Shown: piece by piece, positions 54,196 to 63,764 of the stretch
Layout: each line of letters starts with the position of its first letter
Position numbering within the stretch: the first letter of the stretch is position 1
DNA from: Palsa-504 sp963822765
GTDB taxonomy: Bacteria > Actinomycetota > Actinomycetes > Streptosporangiales > Streptosporangiaceae
Length of the DNA stretch: 64,000 nt
Assembly: GCA_963822765.1 (NCBI GenBank)
Contig: CAWGJL010000042.1
Span: 35,468 to 99,467, forward strand
Direction: 5' to 3'
The notes under the pieces: generated by a model
The model's database searches: none
Told to the model about the DNA's origin: nothing
The model's input: the letters and a program-made list of their open reading frames with translations, nothing else
Program-made: the position numbers and the translations under genes

Positions 54196-55506
54196 CTAGC
54201 AGCGGTCCAGGAAGCGGTCCAGGACGCGGGTTCCGAACTGCAGGCCGTCGACCGGGACGCGTTCGTCGACACCGTGGAACATCCCGGAAAAGTCCAGGTC
54301 GGGTGCCAGCCGCAGCGGCGTGAAGCCGAAGCAGCGCACGCCCAGCCGGCTGAACGACTTGGCGTCGGTGCCCGCCGACAGGCAGTACGGGATCACCGTG
54401 GCCTCGGGGTCCTCGGCGGCCAGCGCGCTGGTCATGGCCTCGTAGAGCGCGCCGTCCGGGGTGGTCTCCAGGGCGATGTCGGTATGGATGAGCTCGCGGG
54501 TGACGCCGGGCCCGAGGATCCGGTCGAGTTCGGCGTAGAACTCATCCTCGTAGCCGGGCAGGAAGCGGCCGTCGACCTCGGCGGTCGCGGTCTGCGGGAT
54601 GACGTTGACCTTATATCCGGCGTTCAGCACGGTCGGATTGACCGTGTTCCGCAGGGTTGCGCCGATGACACGCGAAACTGCACCTATTTTCCCGAGCAAG
54701 GGCCCCGGGTCGTTCGGCGAAAATTCGATGCCGAGAGCCTCGGCGGCACCTTCCAGGAAGGCCTGGACGGACGGGAGCAGGCGGACCGGCCACTCGTGAC
54801 GGCCCAGCCGGCCGACCGCCTCGGCCAGTTCGGTGACCGCGTTGTCGCGGTTGATCATCGAGCCGTGCCCGGCCGTGCCGCGGGCGGTCAGCCGCATCCA
54901 GGCGATGCCCTTCTCCGCGACCTGCAGCAGATAGAGGCGCTGGCGGCCGAGGGTCAGGCTGAACCCGCCGACCTCGCCGACCGCCTCGGTGACGCCCTCG
55001 AACAGATCCTTATGCTGCTCCACGAGCCAACGCGCGCCCCAGGTGCCGCCCGCCTCCTCGTCGGCGGTGAACGCGAGGACGATGTTGCGGGCGGGCGGGC
55101 GTTGCTCGCGCTGCCGCTGGCGGACGACGGCCAGCATCATCGCGTCCATGTCCTTCATGTCGATCGCGCCGCGGCCCCACAGGCAGCCGCCGGCGAGTTC
55201 GCCGGAGAAGGGCGCGTGCTGCCAGTCGGGGGCGTTCGCCGGGACCACGTCCAGGTGGCCGTGGACGAGCAGGGCGGGTCGTTCGGGGTCCTGGCCGGCG
55301 ATCCGGGCTACTACGGAGGCACGCTTGGGGTGGGATTCGAGGAGCTGGGGCTCGAGGCCGGCCTCGGCGAGAAGGGCGGCGACGTGCTCGGCGGCGGCTC
55401 GCTCGCCGGGACCGGAGTGGTCGCCGGGGTTCGAGGTGTCGATGCGGAGCAGGTCGCGGCAGATGCCGACGACCTCGTCCTGCGCGGTGGCCGGGTTCGC
55501 TGTCAT
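54196..55506 (-). CDS. M20-family metallopeptidase (dipeptidase/deacylase)
   Basis: About 436 residues from ATG 55506. LLVHGHLDVVPANAPDWQHA carries the first metal ligands (H-x-D), WGRGAIDMKDMDAMML the bridging Asp, and LAFTADEEAGGTWGARWLVE the catalytic Glu-Glu. TARGTAGHGSMINRDNAVTE is the dimerisation/lid domain, and SGMFHGVDERVPVDG ends with the last His ligand. Cytosolic hydrolysis of peptides or acylated amino acids. The ORF is open further upstream, but that part is Pro/Ala-rich and non-native. Confidence 0.9.
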   Translation of the reverse strand: MTANPATAQDEVVGICRDLLRIDTSNPGDHSGPGERAAAEHVAALLAEAGLEPQLLESHPKRASVVARIAGQDPERPALLVHGHLDVVPANAPDWQHAPFSGELAGGCLWGRGAIDMKDMDAMMLAVVRQRQREQRPPARNIVLAFTADEEAGGTWGARWLVEQHKDLFEGVTEAVGEVGGFSLTLGRQRLYLLQVAEKGIAWMRLTARGTAGHGSMINRDNAVTELAEAVGRLGRHEWPVRLLPSVQAFLEGAAEALGIEFSPNDPGPLLGKIGAVSRVIGATLRNTVNPTVLNAGYKVNVIPQTATAEVDGRFLPGYEDEFYAELDRILGPGVTRELIHTDIALETTPDGALYEAMTSALAAEDPEATVIPYCLSAGTDAKSFSRLGVRCFGFTPLRLAPDLDFSGMFHGVDERVPVDGLQFGTRVLDRFLDRC

Positions 55507-55728
55507 CGTTTCATCGTGCCACTCGGTGCGGTGGGTGTTCGGCTGTACCCCGGGACGGGTGTCTGGGCGCGGGGCGGCTGCGGGCCTTGCGGGCTCGGCT
55601 GGGGCCCTCGCCCGGGCTGGCGGGGCCCGCGCGTGGCTTGCGTAGGGCAGATTGGGCGAGTTGAGCACTTCGCTTGAGGGCCGTCGGTTTGCTAACCTAA
55701 GCCAGCCGACGCGTACCGCGCGTCGCGC

Positions 55729-55813
55729 GTCCGGGTGGCGGAATAGGCAGACGCGCTAGCTTGAGGTGCTAGTGCCCGTAAAGGGCATGGGGGTTCAAGT
55801 CCCCCCTCGGACA
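55729..55813 (+). tRNA. tRNA-Leu (GAG)
   Basis: Acceptor GTCCGGG/CTCGGAC, D-arm GTGGCGGAATAGGCAGACGC, anticodon loop CTTGAGG with GAG, long variable arm (TGCCCGTAAAGGGCA) and T-arm GGGGTTCAAGTCCCC; discriminator A, no encoded CCA. The long variable arm confirms class II leucine tRNA. Confidence 0.95.
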
Positions 55814-55905
55814 CGTTAAATCCCCATGAGCGGCCGTTCACGGGCATGCTCGGATGTCACCCGCGCTCAGCCTCCGGCCGCGGCGGGTGCTCTTTCCCTC
55901 TTCTT

Positions 55906-57462
55906 CTAGGCGGTCCTCCTTTCCCTGTGCTGGCGCGGGTGAGTTTCAGCGGCGGCCGTGCCGATGGTGACCGGCGGCGCGTCGTGACCGCCGGCGCGCA
56001 GGGTCCGGCTGGCCGGGTCGTAGGTGAGGACGGTGCCGTCGGCGCGCAGCTGGTCGATCAGCGCGGCCGCGCCGGCGGGGCCGGTCAGCGGGGCGGGTCC
56101 GCCGCTCGTGCGGCCGGGTTTCCCGGCATCACCGGCGAGCAGGATGGCGACAGCGGCCAGGTGCGGGAGGATCTGGTCCTCCCGGACATAAGTGTTCTTC
56201 GGCCGGCCCGGATCCGGGCTGGCGGAGCTGGCGTAGCCGTGGCGGCACCGGTAGGCGGGCTTCCCGTTCGACCAGCATGATTCGAGCCGGCGCCCGCACC
56301 GCCCGCAAGCGATGAGCCCGGCCAGCAGGTACCTACGGACCGCCTGCCCGGCCGGGCCGCGAGGCACGGCCGTGTCCTGTGCGGCGATGAAATCGGCCTC
56401 GCTGACCAGCGCCGCATGCGCGGGATGTTTCGAGATGACCCACCCCTCGGGCAGGCTCCACCGCTGCACCTGCCTATGCCCCAGCCCGGTATTCGCCGGA
56501 TCGACCAGGACCGCCTCCGACGGCTGCCGGTTCCACACCTGCCGCCCCGTATACCGGGGATTAGCCAGGATCGCCGCGACCGTCCGCAGCGTCCACCCGG
56601 CACCGGCCCGGTGCAGGTTGCGTCCCGGGTCGGCCGCGGACGGGCACGGCACCCCGGCATCATTCAGCGCGCGGGTGATCCGCGCGGCGGAGTGCCCGGC
56701 GAGCCGCTGGACGAACATCCATGACACCACCGGCGCCGCCACCGGATCCGGCTCGAGCCGGTGCGCACGCCGTCCCCACGCGGCGTGCGCCTTGTTCGGG
56801 TGCGGCCCGGCGTCCGCGAGCCGGTACCCGTACGGCGGACGCCCGCCGAGATACCGGCCCTGCTCCAGCGTCTGCGCGGCCATCGCGGTCCGCACCCGGA
56901 CCCGGGTCCGGGCGATCTCCCGCTTGGACGACAGCCCGAGCGCGAGCATGGTCTGCTCGTGGTCCTCGGCGTGCCAGTCCACCTGGCCGCCGACTTCGGG
57001 CATCCACAGCGAGACGCCGTAATGCTCGAACAAAGGGGCCATCGACGCGTACTGATTCCCGTAGAACGCCCGCTCGTACTCGCCGATCACCACCGCGTCC
57101 CAGCCCCGCTCCGGATCCGCCAGCTGCGCCACCAAAGCAGCGGCCTGCGAGCGCCGCGCCCACGGCAGCGTCCGGGACTCCCCAGTGTCGAAGAACTCCG
57201 CCACGATCACCCCGACCCCGGCAATAAGCATCATCGCCTGCTGCAGCTGCCGCGCCCGCGACGTCACCGGATCCTGCCAGTCCTCAGTCGACACCCGCCC
57301 GTAAAACGCGAACCGCAGCACTCCCCGTGCACGCTTCCCCGCACGGCCGCTGGGCTTCTCCGCCCACGACGACAGCACATCCCCACCCGCACCAGATCGG
57401 TCAAGTGAGCGGTCTGCCAGCACCACACAAGCCGTCTCCCGCTGCTGCCCAGGCGTGATCAC
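55906..57462 (-). CDS. Large serine recombinase
   Basis: 518 residues. RFAFYGRVSTEDWQDPVTSR holds the nucleophile Ser, and WDAVVIGEYERAFYG and SSKREIARTRVRVRTAMAAQ complete the resolvase domain. GRYLGGRPPYGYRLADAGPH begins the recombinase domain, with ILANPRYTGRQVWNRQPS. LLAGLIACGRCGRRLESCWS plus YRCRHGY is the zinc ribbon. Such integrases insert phages or integrative elements in one direction. The start is uncertain (57462 or an internal site near 57375). It lies 93 bases from tRNA-Leu and next to a truncated TetR gene. No other element genes are attached. Confidence 0.85.
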   Translation of the reverse strand: MITPGQQRETACVVLADRSLDRSGAGGDVLSSWAEKPSGRAGKRARGVLRFAFYGRVSTEDWQDPVTSRARQLQQAMMLIAGVGVIVAEFFDTGESRTLPWARRSQAAALVAQLADPERGWDAVVIGEYERAFYGNQYASMAPLFEHYGVSLWMPEVGGQVDWHAEDHEQTMLALGLSSKREIARTRVRVRTAMAAQTLEQGRYLGGRPPYGYRLADAGPHPNKAHAAWGRRAHRLEPDPVAAPVVSWMFVQRLAGHSAARITRALNDAGVPCPSAADPGRNLHRAGAGWTLRTVAAILANPRYTGRQVWNRQPSEAVLVDPANTGLGHRQVQRWSLPEGWVISKHPAHAALVSEADFIAAQDTAVPRGPAGQAVRRYLLAGLIACGRCGRRLESCWSNGKPAYRCRHGYASSASPDPGRPKNTYVREDQILPHLAAVAILLAGDAGKPGRTSGGPAPLTGPAGAAALIDQLRADGTVLTYDPASRTLRAGGHDAPPVTIGTAAAETHPRQHRERRTA

Positions 57463-57594
57463 GGACCACAGCTACCGCACCAGCCCACATGTAAACATCA
57501 GCCCGCCCAGAACACACAGGACACGAGACCACCGGCAGACAGGCTCCACACGCTCTCATTGCTGCCTGTCGGGCCGTACGGTGACACCAAGTTA

Positions 57595-57904
57595 CTGCCA
57601 TCGCCGGTTCACGGTCCAGCCGGCTGGCGAACAGTTCGGCGACGGTTGAGCTGCCGCCTTGTTCGGGCGCCCGTGCGTGTTCGGCGAGCATCGACTCCAC
57701 GAAGGCCGCGACCCGCTCTTCGAGGACGGCCCGGAGCTTGTCCTTCGAGCCGTAGTGGTGGATCACCAGCGCTGGTGAGACACCCGCGGCGGAAGCGATC
57801 TGCCGGACGGTCACCTCGGCGTAACCCCGCTCGGCGAACGGCTCCATTGCTGCGATGCGGATCGCCGCTGCCGCCGTCGGATCGGCGCGTACAGTACTCA
57901 AGTT
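57595..57904 (-). pseudogene. TetR-family regulator, truncated after the DNA-binding domain
   Basis: From TTG 57904: TVRADPTAAAAIRIAAMEPF, then AERGYAEVTVRQIASAAGVS and PALVIHHYGSKDKLRAVLEE is an intact helix-turn-helix. After ELFASRLDREPAM the sequence turns into the non-coding flank of the serine recombinase, and most of the ligand domain is missing. The break near 57600 may mark the edge of an insertion or deletion linked to the recombinase. Confidence 0.6.
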
Positions 57905-58080
57905 CAGATTATTGAACGCTCGTACAGCAGGTCCAGCGGATCGTGGCTGGCCGTGCAGAAGCTGACCGCCGTCAAGGGTTCCCGAAGGGAATCCAGGGGA
58001 ACGTGGCAGACCCCTCTCCTGGGCCAGCAGTCCACCGGTGCCTGCTGCTGGCCGGGCAGCAGGCTCAGGTCCCGGGCTTC

Positions 58081-59673
58081 TCAGCGCAGGCGTGCTGGCC
58101 CGAGAGCCTGGATGAAAGCCGCGGCTACGGTGCTGGCCAGGGCAACGACCACGACCGCGCCGAGCCAGGTGAAGAAGATGGCGGTGCCCCAGATGCCGTC
58201 GGGAAGGCCCAGTCCCACCGCGAGGCCGGTCACCCACAATCCGGTTAGCGCGGTCGGGACCCAGCGGCCGGTCAGGAGTACACAGCAGGGCCCGATGATC
58301 AGCAGGCCTATGAGGATGACACCGCTTCCGAGCATGGCATCGATGGCCGCCACGATGACGGAGATTTCCAGGCCGAGGACCCAGAGTCTTCTGACCGGCC
58401 AGCCTGCCAGCAAAGATTCCTGTCCCCCTCTGGATCGGGAGGGGCCGGGTATCTGGGCACGCGCGCTTTCTGGAGCGCTGCCGTTGCCCGATACCTGCGC
58501 CGGCTTGCCCTGGATCTGGCCGCCAGGATCTAGCCTGGCTGGCCATCGGGGGCGCTGGCCTGGCTCATCGTCGCTGGAATCTGGATGGCGGCCAAGTGCC
58601 AGCCGTGCTCCGAACACGGCAGCAACGGCCAGGCCAGCCGCGATCGCGATGCGCGCCTGCTGCGGCCCGCCGTACGCCAGGCCGAGAATCGAGCCGGCGA
58701 AGACACCGTAGGCCGCGATGACCAGGATGCCGGTCACGCGCCATATGCCGCGGTCACGGTAGGCACAGGCAAGTACCGCCGCGGTGAGGCCGAGGTACCA
58801 CACGCCAGCCAGGATCGTCTGGCCCGATGGCCGGCCCAGCCCGATCAACGTTGCGGGGATCAGCAGGCCGATCACCACGTTAAGGGTGTTGCTGTTCAGG
58901 GCCGTGCTCAAGGTCGCCGCGCCCCGCCCGCGAGCCGCCAGGTACACCGCGGCGACCGCGTTCGGCAGGCTCGTCACCGCCGCGAGCACCAGGCCACCGA
59001 CCACGATCTCCGGTATCGCGAAGCGGGTCCCGAGCGCCGACGCAGCCCGCTCCATCGTCACGCTGGCAGCGACCACCACGACCAGCGACCCGGCGGCGAT
59101 GGCCGCATCGGGCCATCGTCCCGGCGCTGGCCGGATCGCCGATTCCAGTTCTGCCTCCTCTTCGGCTACCGCGGACCGCAGCCAGGTGATCCACCGCCGG
59201 GGAAGCCGCAGACGGGCAAGACCTCGATCGGAAGCACCGAGGGCAACCCCGTACAGCGCTACGACAAGCAACCCGAGCAGGCAGCCCGCGGCGGGCGGCA
59301 CAAGACCCGCCACCACCGCCAGGCACACACCCGCCACGCACATCGCGACGGTCCCGCCGAGCAGCACGACCTTGCGATGGAGCCCGATGCGCCCCGCAAC
59401 CACCGCGCCCAGGCCGAGCAGAGCGGCCAGATTGAAGACATTCGACCCGAGGATGACCCCGGCCCCCAGCCGCTGCTCACCACCGGCCATCGCCGTGACG
59501 GCGGCCGTGACCTCCGGCGCGTCAGCCGCCATCGCCGCGACAATGCCCAGCACCGCCTCCGACAGGCCCAGGCGCTCGCCGACCCGCTCAAGCCGCGAGA
59601 CCAGCAGCCAGCTAGTCGCCAGGCTCACCAGCGCCCCGGCCAGGAAAGCAGCTGCTGCGGGCACGACGGTCAT
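58081..59673 (-). CDS. CaCA cation exchanger fused to an extra four-helix membrane domain
   Basis: 530 residues. Residues 1-350 are a Ca2+/cation antiporter with two inverted alpha-repeats: GIVAAMAADAPEVTAAVTAM with GSNVFNLAALLGLGAVVAG, and IVVGGLVLAAVTSLPNAVAA with LNSNTLNVVIGLLIPA. A polar linker of about 70 residues follows. Then comes a four-helix segment (ISVIVAAIDAMLGSGVILIG, LLIIGPCCVLLTGRWVPTAL, LAVGLGLPDGIWGTAIFFTW) resembling the membrane input domain of actinobacterial SpoIIE-type phosphatases. The frame is continuous, so the fusion is not caused by an obvious indel. An ion-linked signalling role is inferred. Confidence 0.7.
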   Translation of the reverse strand: MTVVPAAAAFLAGALVSLATSWLLVSRLERVGERLGLSEAVLGIVAAMAADAPEVTAAVTAMAGGEQRLGAGVILGSNVFNLAALLGLGAVVAGRIGLHRKVVLLGGTVAMCVAGVCLAVVAGLVPPAAGCLLGLLVVALYGVALGASDRGLARLRLPRRWITWLRSAVAEEEAELESAIRPAPGRWPDAAIAAGSLVVVVAASVTMERAASALGTRFAIPEIVVGGLVLAAVTSLPNAVAAVYLAARGRGAATLSTALNSNTLNVVIGLLIPATLIGLGRPSGQTILAGVWYLGLTAAVLACAYRDRGIWRVTGILVIAAYGVFAGSILGLAYGGPQQARIAIAAGLAVAAVFGARLALGRHPDSSDDEPGQRPRWPARLDPGGQIQGKPAQVSGNGSAPESARAQIPGPSRSRGGQESLLAGWPVRRLWVLGLEISVIVAAIDAMLGSGVILIGLLIIGPCCVLLTGRWVPTALTGLWVTGLAVGLGLPDGIWGTAIFFTWLGAVVVVALASTVAAAFIQALGPARLR

Positions 59674-59800
59674 CCGCGCGACTCCCCGCCTTGCGGGCAG
59701 GCGCGCCCCCCGGCGGCCTCAACGATGGCGGCGCCCCCCCTTGCCACAGCCAGGCGAGTTGTGGACCGCGGCAGCGGCGCTGCGCCGTCTGGCCGATCCG

Positions 59801-60184
59801 TCAGCGCGCGCTCCGGGCAGCCTCATCGGCGCTGAACGCCCGCCCGACCTGATCAGCCAGGCTAACGGCGACAAGACCTGCCTGCAGCCAGAGCCCGGAG
59901 CCTGGCCCAGGCTTCATCATGAACGGCCCGCAATACTGCCCGCCAGCGACAACCCGCAGCTCGACCTCCTCAGGCAGGCCCGCCTGCTCCACATCCCCTG
60001 GGCCATGCCCTGCCATCACGGTGCGGCCTGCCTCCACGCACGGCGGATGGCTGAGCAGCGATACCCCGGCGAGGAAGAGCGCGGCACGCCGCCAAGGCCA
60101 GCCCGGCGGAGCAGGAACGGCAGCCGACGGCAGCGTGCCGGTGTTCGTGGCCAGTGAAACATCAACAGGTGCGTTGGCCGTCAT
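59801..60184 (-). CDS. Hypothetical protein, GAF-tail-like
   Basis: 127 residues from ATG 60184 with AGGAGCC five bases upstream. The middle has one moderately hydrophobic segment (RRAALFLAGVSLLS). The end, PGSGLWLQAGLVAVSLADQV then GRAFSADEAA, resembles the last helix of GAF-like sensor domains. Complete as a reading frame but the family is not certain. It lies between the exchanger and the K+ channel on the same strand. Confidence 0.4.
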   Translation of the reverse strand: MTANAPVDVSLATNTGTLPSAAVPAPPGWPWRRAALFLAGVSLLSHPPCVEAGRTVMAGHGPGDVEQAGLPEEVELRVVAGGQYCGPFMMKPGPGSGLWLQAGLVAVSLADQVGRAFSADEAARSAR

Positions 60185-60380
60185 CGCGGCTCCTAGCGGA
60201 CGAGTCTCTGGAGGTTCCATCACAGCGTCGTGCCGACCAGGCTTCCCGGCTCACCTCACATCGAGCATAACCCGGCGAGCCAACCCTATACAGAGCGGCC
60301 GTTGCCCGAACCTGGCCGACAGGCCTGGGCGGCAAGGCATCTTGGCCAGGCAGAGCGGCCCAGTACCGGCCGCGCTGGCC

Positions 60381-61439
60381 TCAGGCGGGAGGCCGCTGCG
60401 GTGCGCCGGTCTCGGCGGCCAGGTCACGCAAGGCCGCCACCTGGCCGCTGTCACCGATCACGATGAGGATCTCCCCGCCTGCGATCTGCGCCGTGGGCGG
60501 CGGGTTGGTGCGGAATTCCCGGCCCGGGTGGCGCATTGCCAGCACCAGGGTTCCGGTCCGGTCGTGGATCCGGGCGCTGCGCAACGTCTGCCCGGCCAGC
60601 GGTGACCCGGCCGGCACCTCCACCTCCTCCAGGCGGAACTCCAAGCTCCCGTCGTGCATGATCACGTCGAGGAACTCGGCCACATGCGGCTGGAAGGCCA
60701 GGGCGGCCATCCGGGCCCCGCCCAGATCCTGCGGGTTCACCACCCGGTCAGCCCCGGCCTGGACCAGCTTGCCCACCGCCGCCTCGCTGGCCGCCCGGGA
60801 CACGATGAACAGGCCCGGGGCCATCGACCGCGCCGTCAGCGTGACGTACAGGTTGTCGGCGTCGGTGTTGAGCGCGGTGACCAGCACCCGGGCCCGGTCG
60901 ATGCCCGCGGCCCGCAGCACCTCCTCGCTGGTGGCATCCCCGTGCACATACGGCCCGCTGACCGTGCCGATCCGCTCGCCGGAGGCATCCACCACCACCA
61001 GGTCCGCCCTGCCCGCCCGCCGGGCGATAGCCTGCCCGACCCGGCCCCACCCGCACAAGATCATGTGGCCGCGCATGGCCCCGATCCGCCGTTGCATCCT
61101 GCGCCTCCCGAAGGTGCCGTCCAGGTACCCCTCAACCAGGGTGTCAATGCCCACGCCAAAGGTGTAGGCGGCCGTGGCGACCCCCACGAAGATCAGCACG
61201 ATCGTGAACACCTTCGCGCCGGAGCCGAACGGCCGGGCCTCACCGAAACCGACCGTGCTCACCGTGATGACCGTCTGGAACACAGCATCGAGCAGGCTCA
61301 GGCCGAAGCCCACATAACCGATCGTCCCGGCTACCATGACCAGCAGCAGCCCGGTCAGCCCGATCAGCAACCGCCGCCGCCCTTCCAGCCAGGGCGGGCC
61401 GGGCGGCCGGGACAAGGGCGATGTCGGCATGATACGCAT
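60381..61439 (-). CDS. Potassium channel with RCK (TrkA-N/TrkA-C) domains
   Basis: 352 residues. Two membrane helices flank the pore loop VFQTVITVSTVGFGEARPFG; the selectivity filter reads TVGFGE instead of the usual TVGYGD. GHMILCGWGRVGQAIARRAG is the TrkA-N nucleotide motif, and EVEVPAGSPLAGQTLRSARI begins the TrkA-C domain. It is a two-helix MthK-like channel gated by the cytoplasmic ring. An alternative start is the ATG nine bases downstream. The F for Y change in the filter occurs in some K+ channels. Confidence 0.85.
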   Translation of the reverse strand: MRIMPTSPLSRPPGPPWLEGRRRLLIGLTGLLLVMVAGTIGYVGFGLSLLDAVFQTVITVSTVGFGEARPFGSGAKVFTIVLIFVGVATAAYTFGVGIDTLVEGYLDGTFGRRRMQRRIGAMRGHMILCGWGRVGQAIARRAGRADLVVVDASGERIGTVSGPYVHGDATSEEVLRAAGIDRARVLVTALNTDADNLYVTLTARSMAPGLFIVSRAASEAAVGKLVQAGADRVVNPQDLGGARMAALAFQPHVAEFLDVIMHDGSLEFRLEEVEVPAGSPLAGQTLRSARIHDRTGTLVLAMRHPGREFRTNPPPTAQIAGGEILIVIGDSGQVAALRDLAAETGAPQRPPA

Positions 61440-61867
61440 TGTGCCCGGACGCCGCCCGGAGGAGCCAGTTCACCTGCCGGCAGCGGCTGGCCGCCAGGCG
61501 AGTGAACCACCCGGACACGGAAGCCGCAACAGCTGGAGAAGCGCAGCCGGACCGGACTCCGGCGAACAGGCGTGAGCACAGGTCTCCACATCAGGAAAGC
61601 GCCCAGGACTGCGCCGGCAACGATAAGGCCGCTGCCATCAAGCCGTCCCGCCCGTCAGCTCATGTCACCGCCCGCCAAGGGCCAAGCCAAGCGCTACGCC
61701 GGGGTGAGGCGCCGGATCGATTTAGTGCGGCTTGTTGCCGACCGGCTTGGTGGGCGGTCGCGCCCAAATCGTCCAGTTCGGGGCGTGCTGCGCCCTTGCC
61801 CGGCCACTTCTGTTCGCGGGTAGCTGCCAATCTTCCCGCTCCCCGCCGGATGCCCGTGTTCGCGGTG
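61440..61867. other. Intergenic stretch
   Basis: Several frames are open by GC bias, but none has a recognisable domain, start signal or plausible composition. I see no RNA gene. Confidence 0.35.
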
Positions 61868-63217
61868 TCACCGTGGCGGCGCGGAGGCGGGCGACTCGCC
61901 CGGCTCGCCACCGGGCGGGTACGGCCGGGGCCAGCGCGCGGCCACCGCCTGGAACACCGACTGCGCTTCGGCGTGGGTGAAGGCAAGGTCGGCGGGCTGG
62001 CGGACTTCCCGCTCGGCGTCTGCGACGATGATGCGTGCCTGTTCTTCGATCGCCGCGCGCCGCTCGGGGTCGTCTGCGGCCACGGCAGCGCAGCTGCTGA
62101 GCAGCCGGAGCAGCGCGTGGGCGACGGTCGGCTCGCTGGCGCCGTAGCGGCGGATCAGCCCGCACATCACCGCGAGGTATTCCCCGAACCGCCGTCCGGG
62201 GACGATCACCGCCGCGCCGGCCCCGTCCCGGGCGACATGGTTTCCCAGCGGCCGCCGGGCCAGCGCGCAGAAGATCACCGACAGGTGATCGACGGCCTGG
62301 ACCGCGGTATAGGGATCATTGACCGCCGGGGACAGCGCCTTGCACGCCACGTCGACGAGCTGCCGGATCCCGAACGCGGCGTCCTGCTCCAAGGTCCGCT
62401 CGAACCCGATCCGCACCCCGGCGCCCAGGACCCGCGAGAAGGCCTGCGGGTCCGGGGCAGGATCATCCGGGGCGGCACGCCAGATCCACGCCAGCGTGGT
62501 CCCGGCGACCACGTGCTCGCCGACCCGGGGCCGCAGCCGCAGGCAGACCCCGTGCCGGGCGGCATGCGGCAGCAGCACGCCGGGCCGGGCCGCCTGGACG
62601 TACCCCGAGCGCCGGGACGTAACCGGCACGGCCCAGGCCGGCACCGCGGGCGTCTCCTGGCCGCCGGCCAGCAATCCCCCCTCGATTACCGCCAGGGTGT
62701 TACGCTGCACCCCGTTCATGATCGCGTCGACCTGGATCGAGTGCACGAAGTGATCGGCGAAGAACACCAGCAGGCCCAAGCTGATAAACAACAGCACGAT
62801 CGCGCCGGTGACCGCGAGCCGCGGAAACGTGGCGGTGCGGTTGCCGCCGGAGACGCCGACCGTGTACAGCCCGGCCGCGCTGTAGGCGAAGGTCGCGACG
62901 AACGCGCTGAGCACGACCTGGTTCGGCCGGTCCCGCAGAAAGCTGCGCAGCAGCCGCGGCGAGAACTGGGTGGAAGACAGCTGCAGCGCGACCACCGTCA
63001 GGCCGAGCAGCAGCGCGATGACGGTGACCATCGTCCCGGTAATCCCGAGCAGCAGGGTCCGGGCGTCATCCGGGGTCCCCTGAAATGCCAGCGGCGAGCG
63101 CGGCCCGGTGCTGACCGATGACAGCAGCGTCCCCGCGGCCAGGGCGGCCAGCACGGACAGCGTGGGCAGCACCCACAGCGACCCGCGCACATATTCTCTG
63201 AGCGCGTCACGACCCAC
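61868..63217 (-). CDS. DUF2254 membrane protein
   Basis: About 449 residues from GTG 63217, which has GGAGGT nine bases upstream; the frame is open further but lacks a start signal. Helices are SLWVLPTLSVLAALAAGTLL, TMVTVIALLLGLTVVALQLS (then STQFSPRLLRSFLRDR, the family hallmark), LSAFVATFAYSAAGLY and GAIVLLFISLGLLVFFADHF. The C-terminal half (FGIRQLVDVACKALSPAVND, then PYTAVQAVDHL) is the conserved soluble part. The function is unknown. Confidence 0.85.
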   Translation of the reverse strand: MGRDALREYVRGSLWVLPTLSVLAALAAGTLLSSVSTGPRSPLAFQGTPDDARTLLLGITGTMVTVIALLLGLTVVALQLSSTQFSPRLLRSFLRDRPNQVVLSAFVATFAYSAAGLYTVGVSGGNRTATFPRLAVTGAIVLLFISLGLLVFFADHFVHSIQVDAIMNGVQRNTLAVIEGGLLAGGQETPAVPAWAVPVTSRRSGYVQAARPGVLLPHAARHGVCLRLRPRVGEHVVAGTTLAWIWRAAPDDPAPDPQAFSRVLGAGVRIGFERTLEQDAAFGIRQLVDVACKALSPAVNDPYTAVQAVDHLSVIFCALARRPLGNHVARDGAGAAVIVPGRRFGEYLAVMCGLIRRYGASEPTVAHALLRLLSSCAAVAADDPERRAAIEEQARIIVADAEREVRQPADLAFTHAEAQSVFQAVAARWPRPYPPGGEPGESPASAPPR

Positions 63218-63551
63218 TATGCCTACCTCCGCAATCCGGTCCCTTGCCACACGCCGGCCGACCCGGGCGGACCAGCCTCCGCAAGATACGGGCCAGCGCT
63301 TATCACAGCCTGGCACGGGCCCGGTTTCCGCTGACGGGCGCCGGCCGTGACGGTAAGGAACCGCCAGCCGGGAGAGCCCGCGCGGGCATCGACAGCACCC
63401 AACGCTCCGGTCACGCGGTCTGCCGCAGCCCGGGATCCCGCACGACCCGGACACTAGGGCTGCATGGCTCACAGCGCGACCCGACTATGAGCTACAGGAT
63501 TGGGGCCTTCCTTGACAGCGGGTTCAGCACGCCCACGACCCGCGGAGCGGC

Positions 63552-63764
63552 TCGTACGGCATCGAGGCTGACCGCGCGCTGACCGCCGGCGCGATGCCGA
63601 TGCACACCCCGCTCGACCTCAAAGCGCTGGCGATGGCCGTCGGCGGCAAGAAGACGAGGATAGCGGAGGTCGCCGCCGCCGGGCGCGCCACCGGCTACGT
63701 GGCCGGCGGTATCTCCCCGCACGGGCAGCGCAAGCGGATCCCGGTCGTGACCGGCGCGTCCGGT
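63552..63764 (+). pseudogene. YbaK/ProX-type aminoacyl-tRNA deacylase, fragment
   Basis: SYGIEADRALTAG, then LDLKALAMAVGGKKTRIAEV and ATGYVAGGISPHGQRKRIPV are the conserved later blocks of YbaK (Cys-tRNA-Pro deacylase-like). The beginning and the KTLV-type segment are deleted, and the end is cut at about 63764, where a different gene begins in another frame. Confidence 0.6.
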
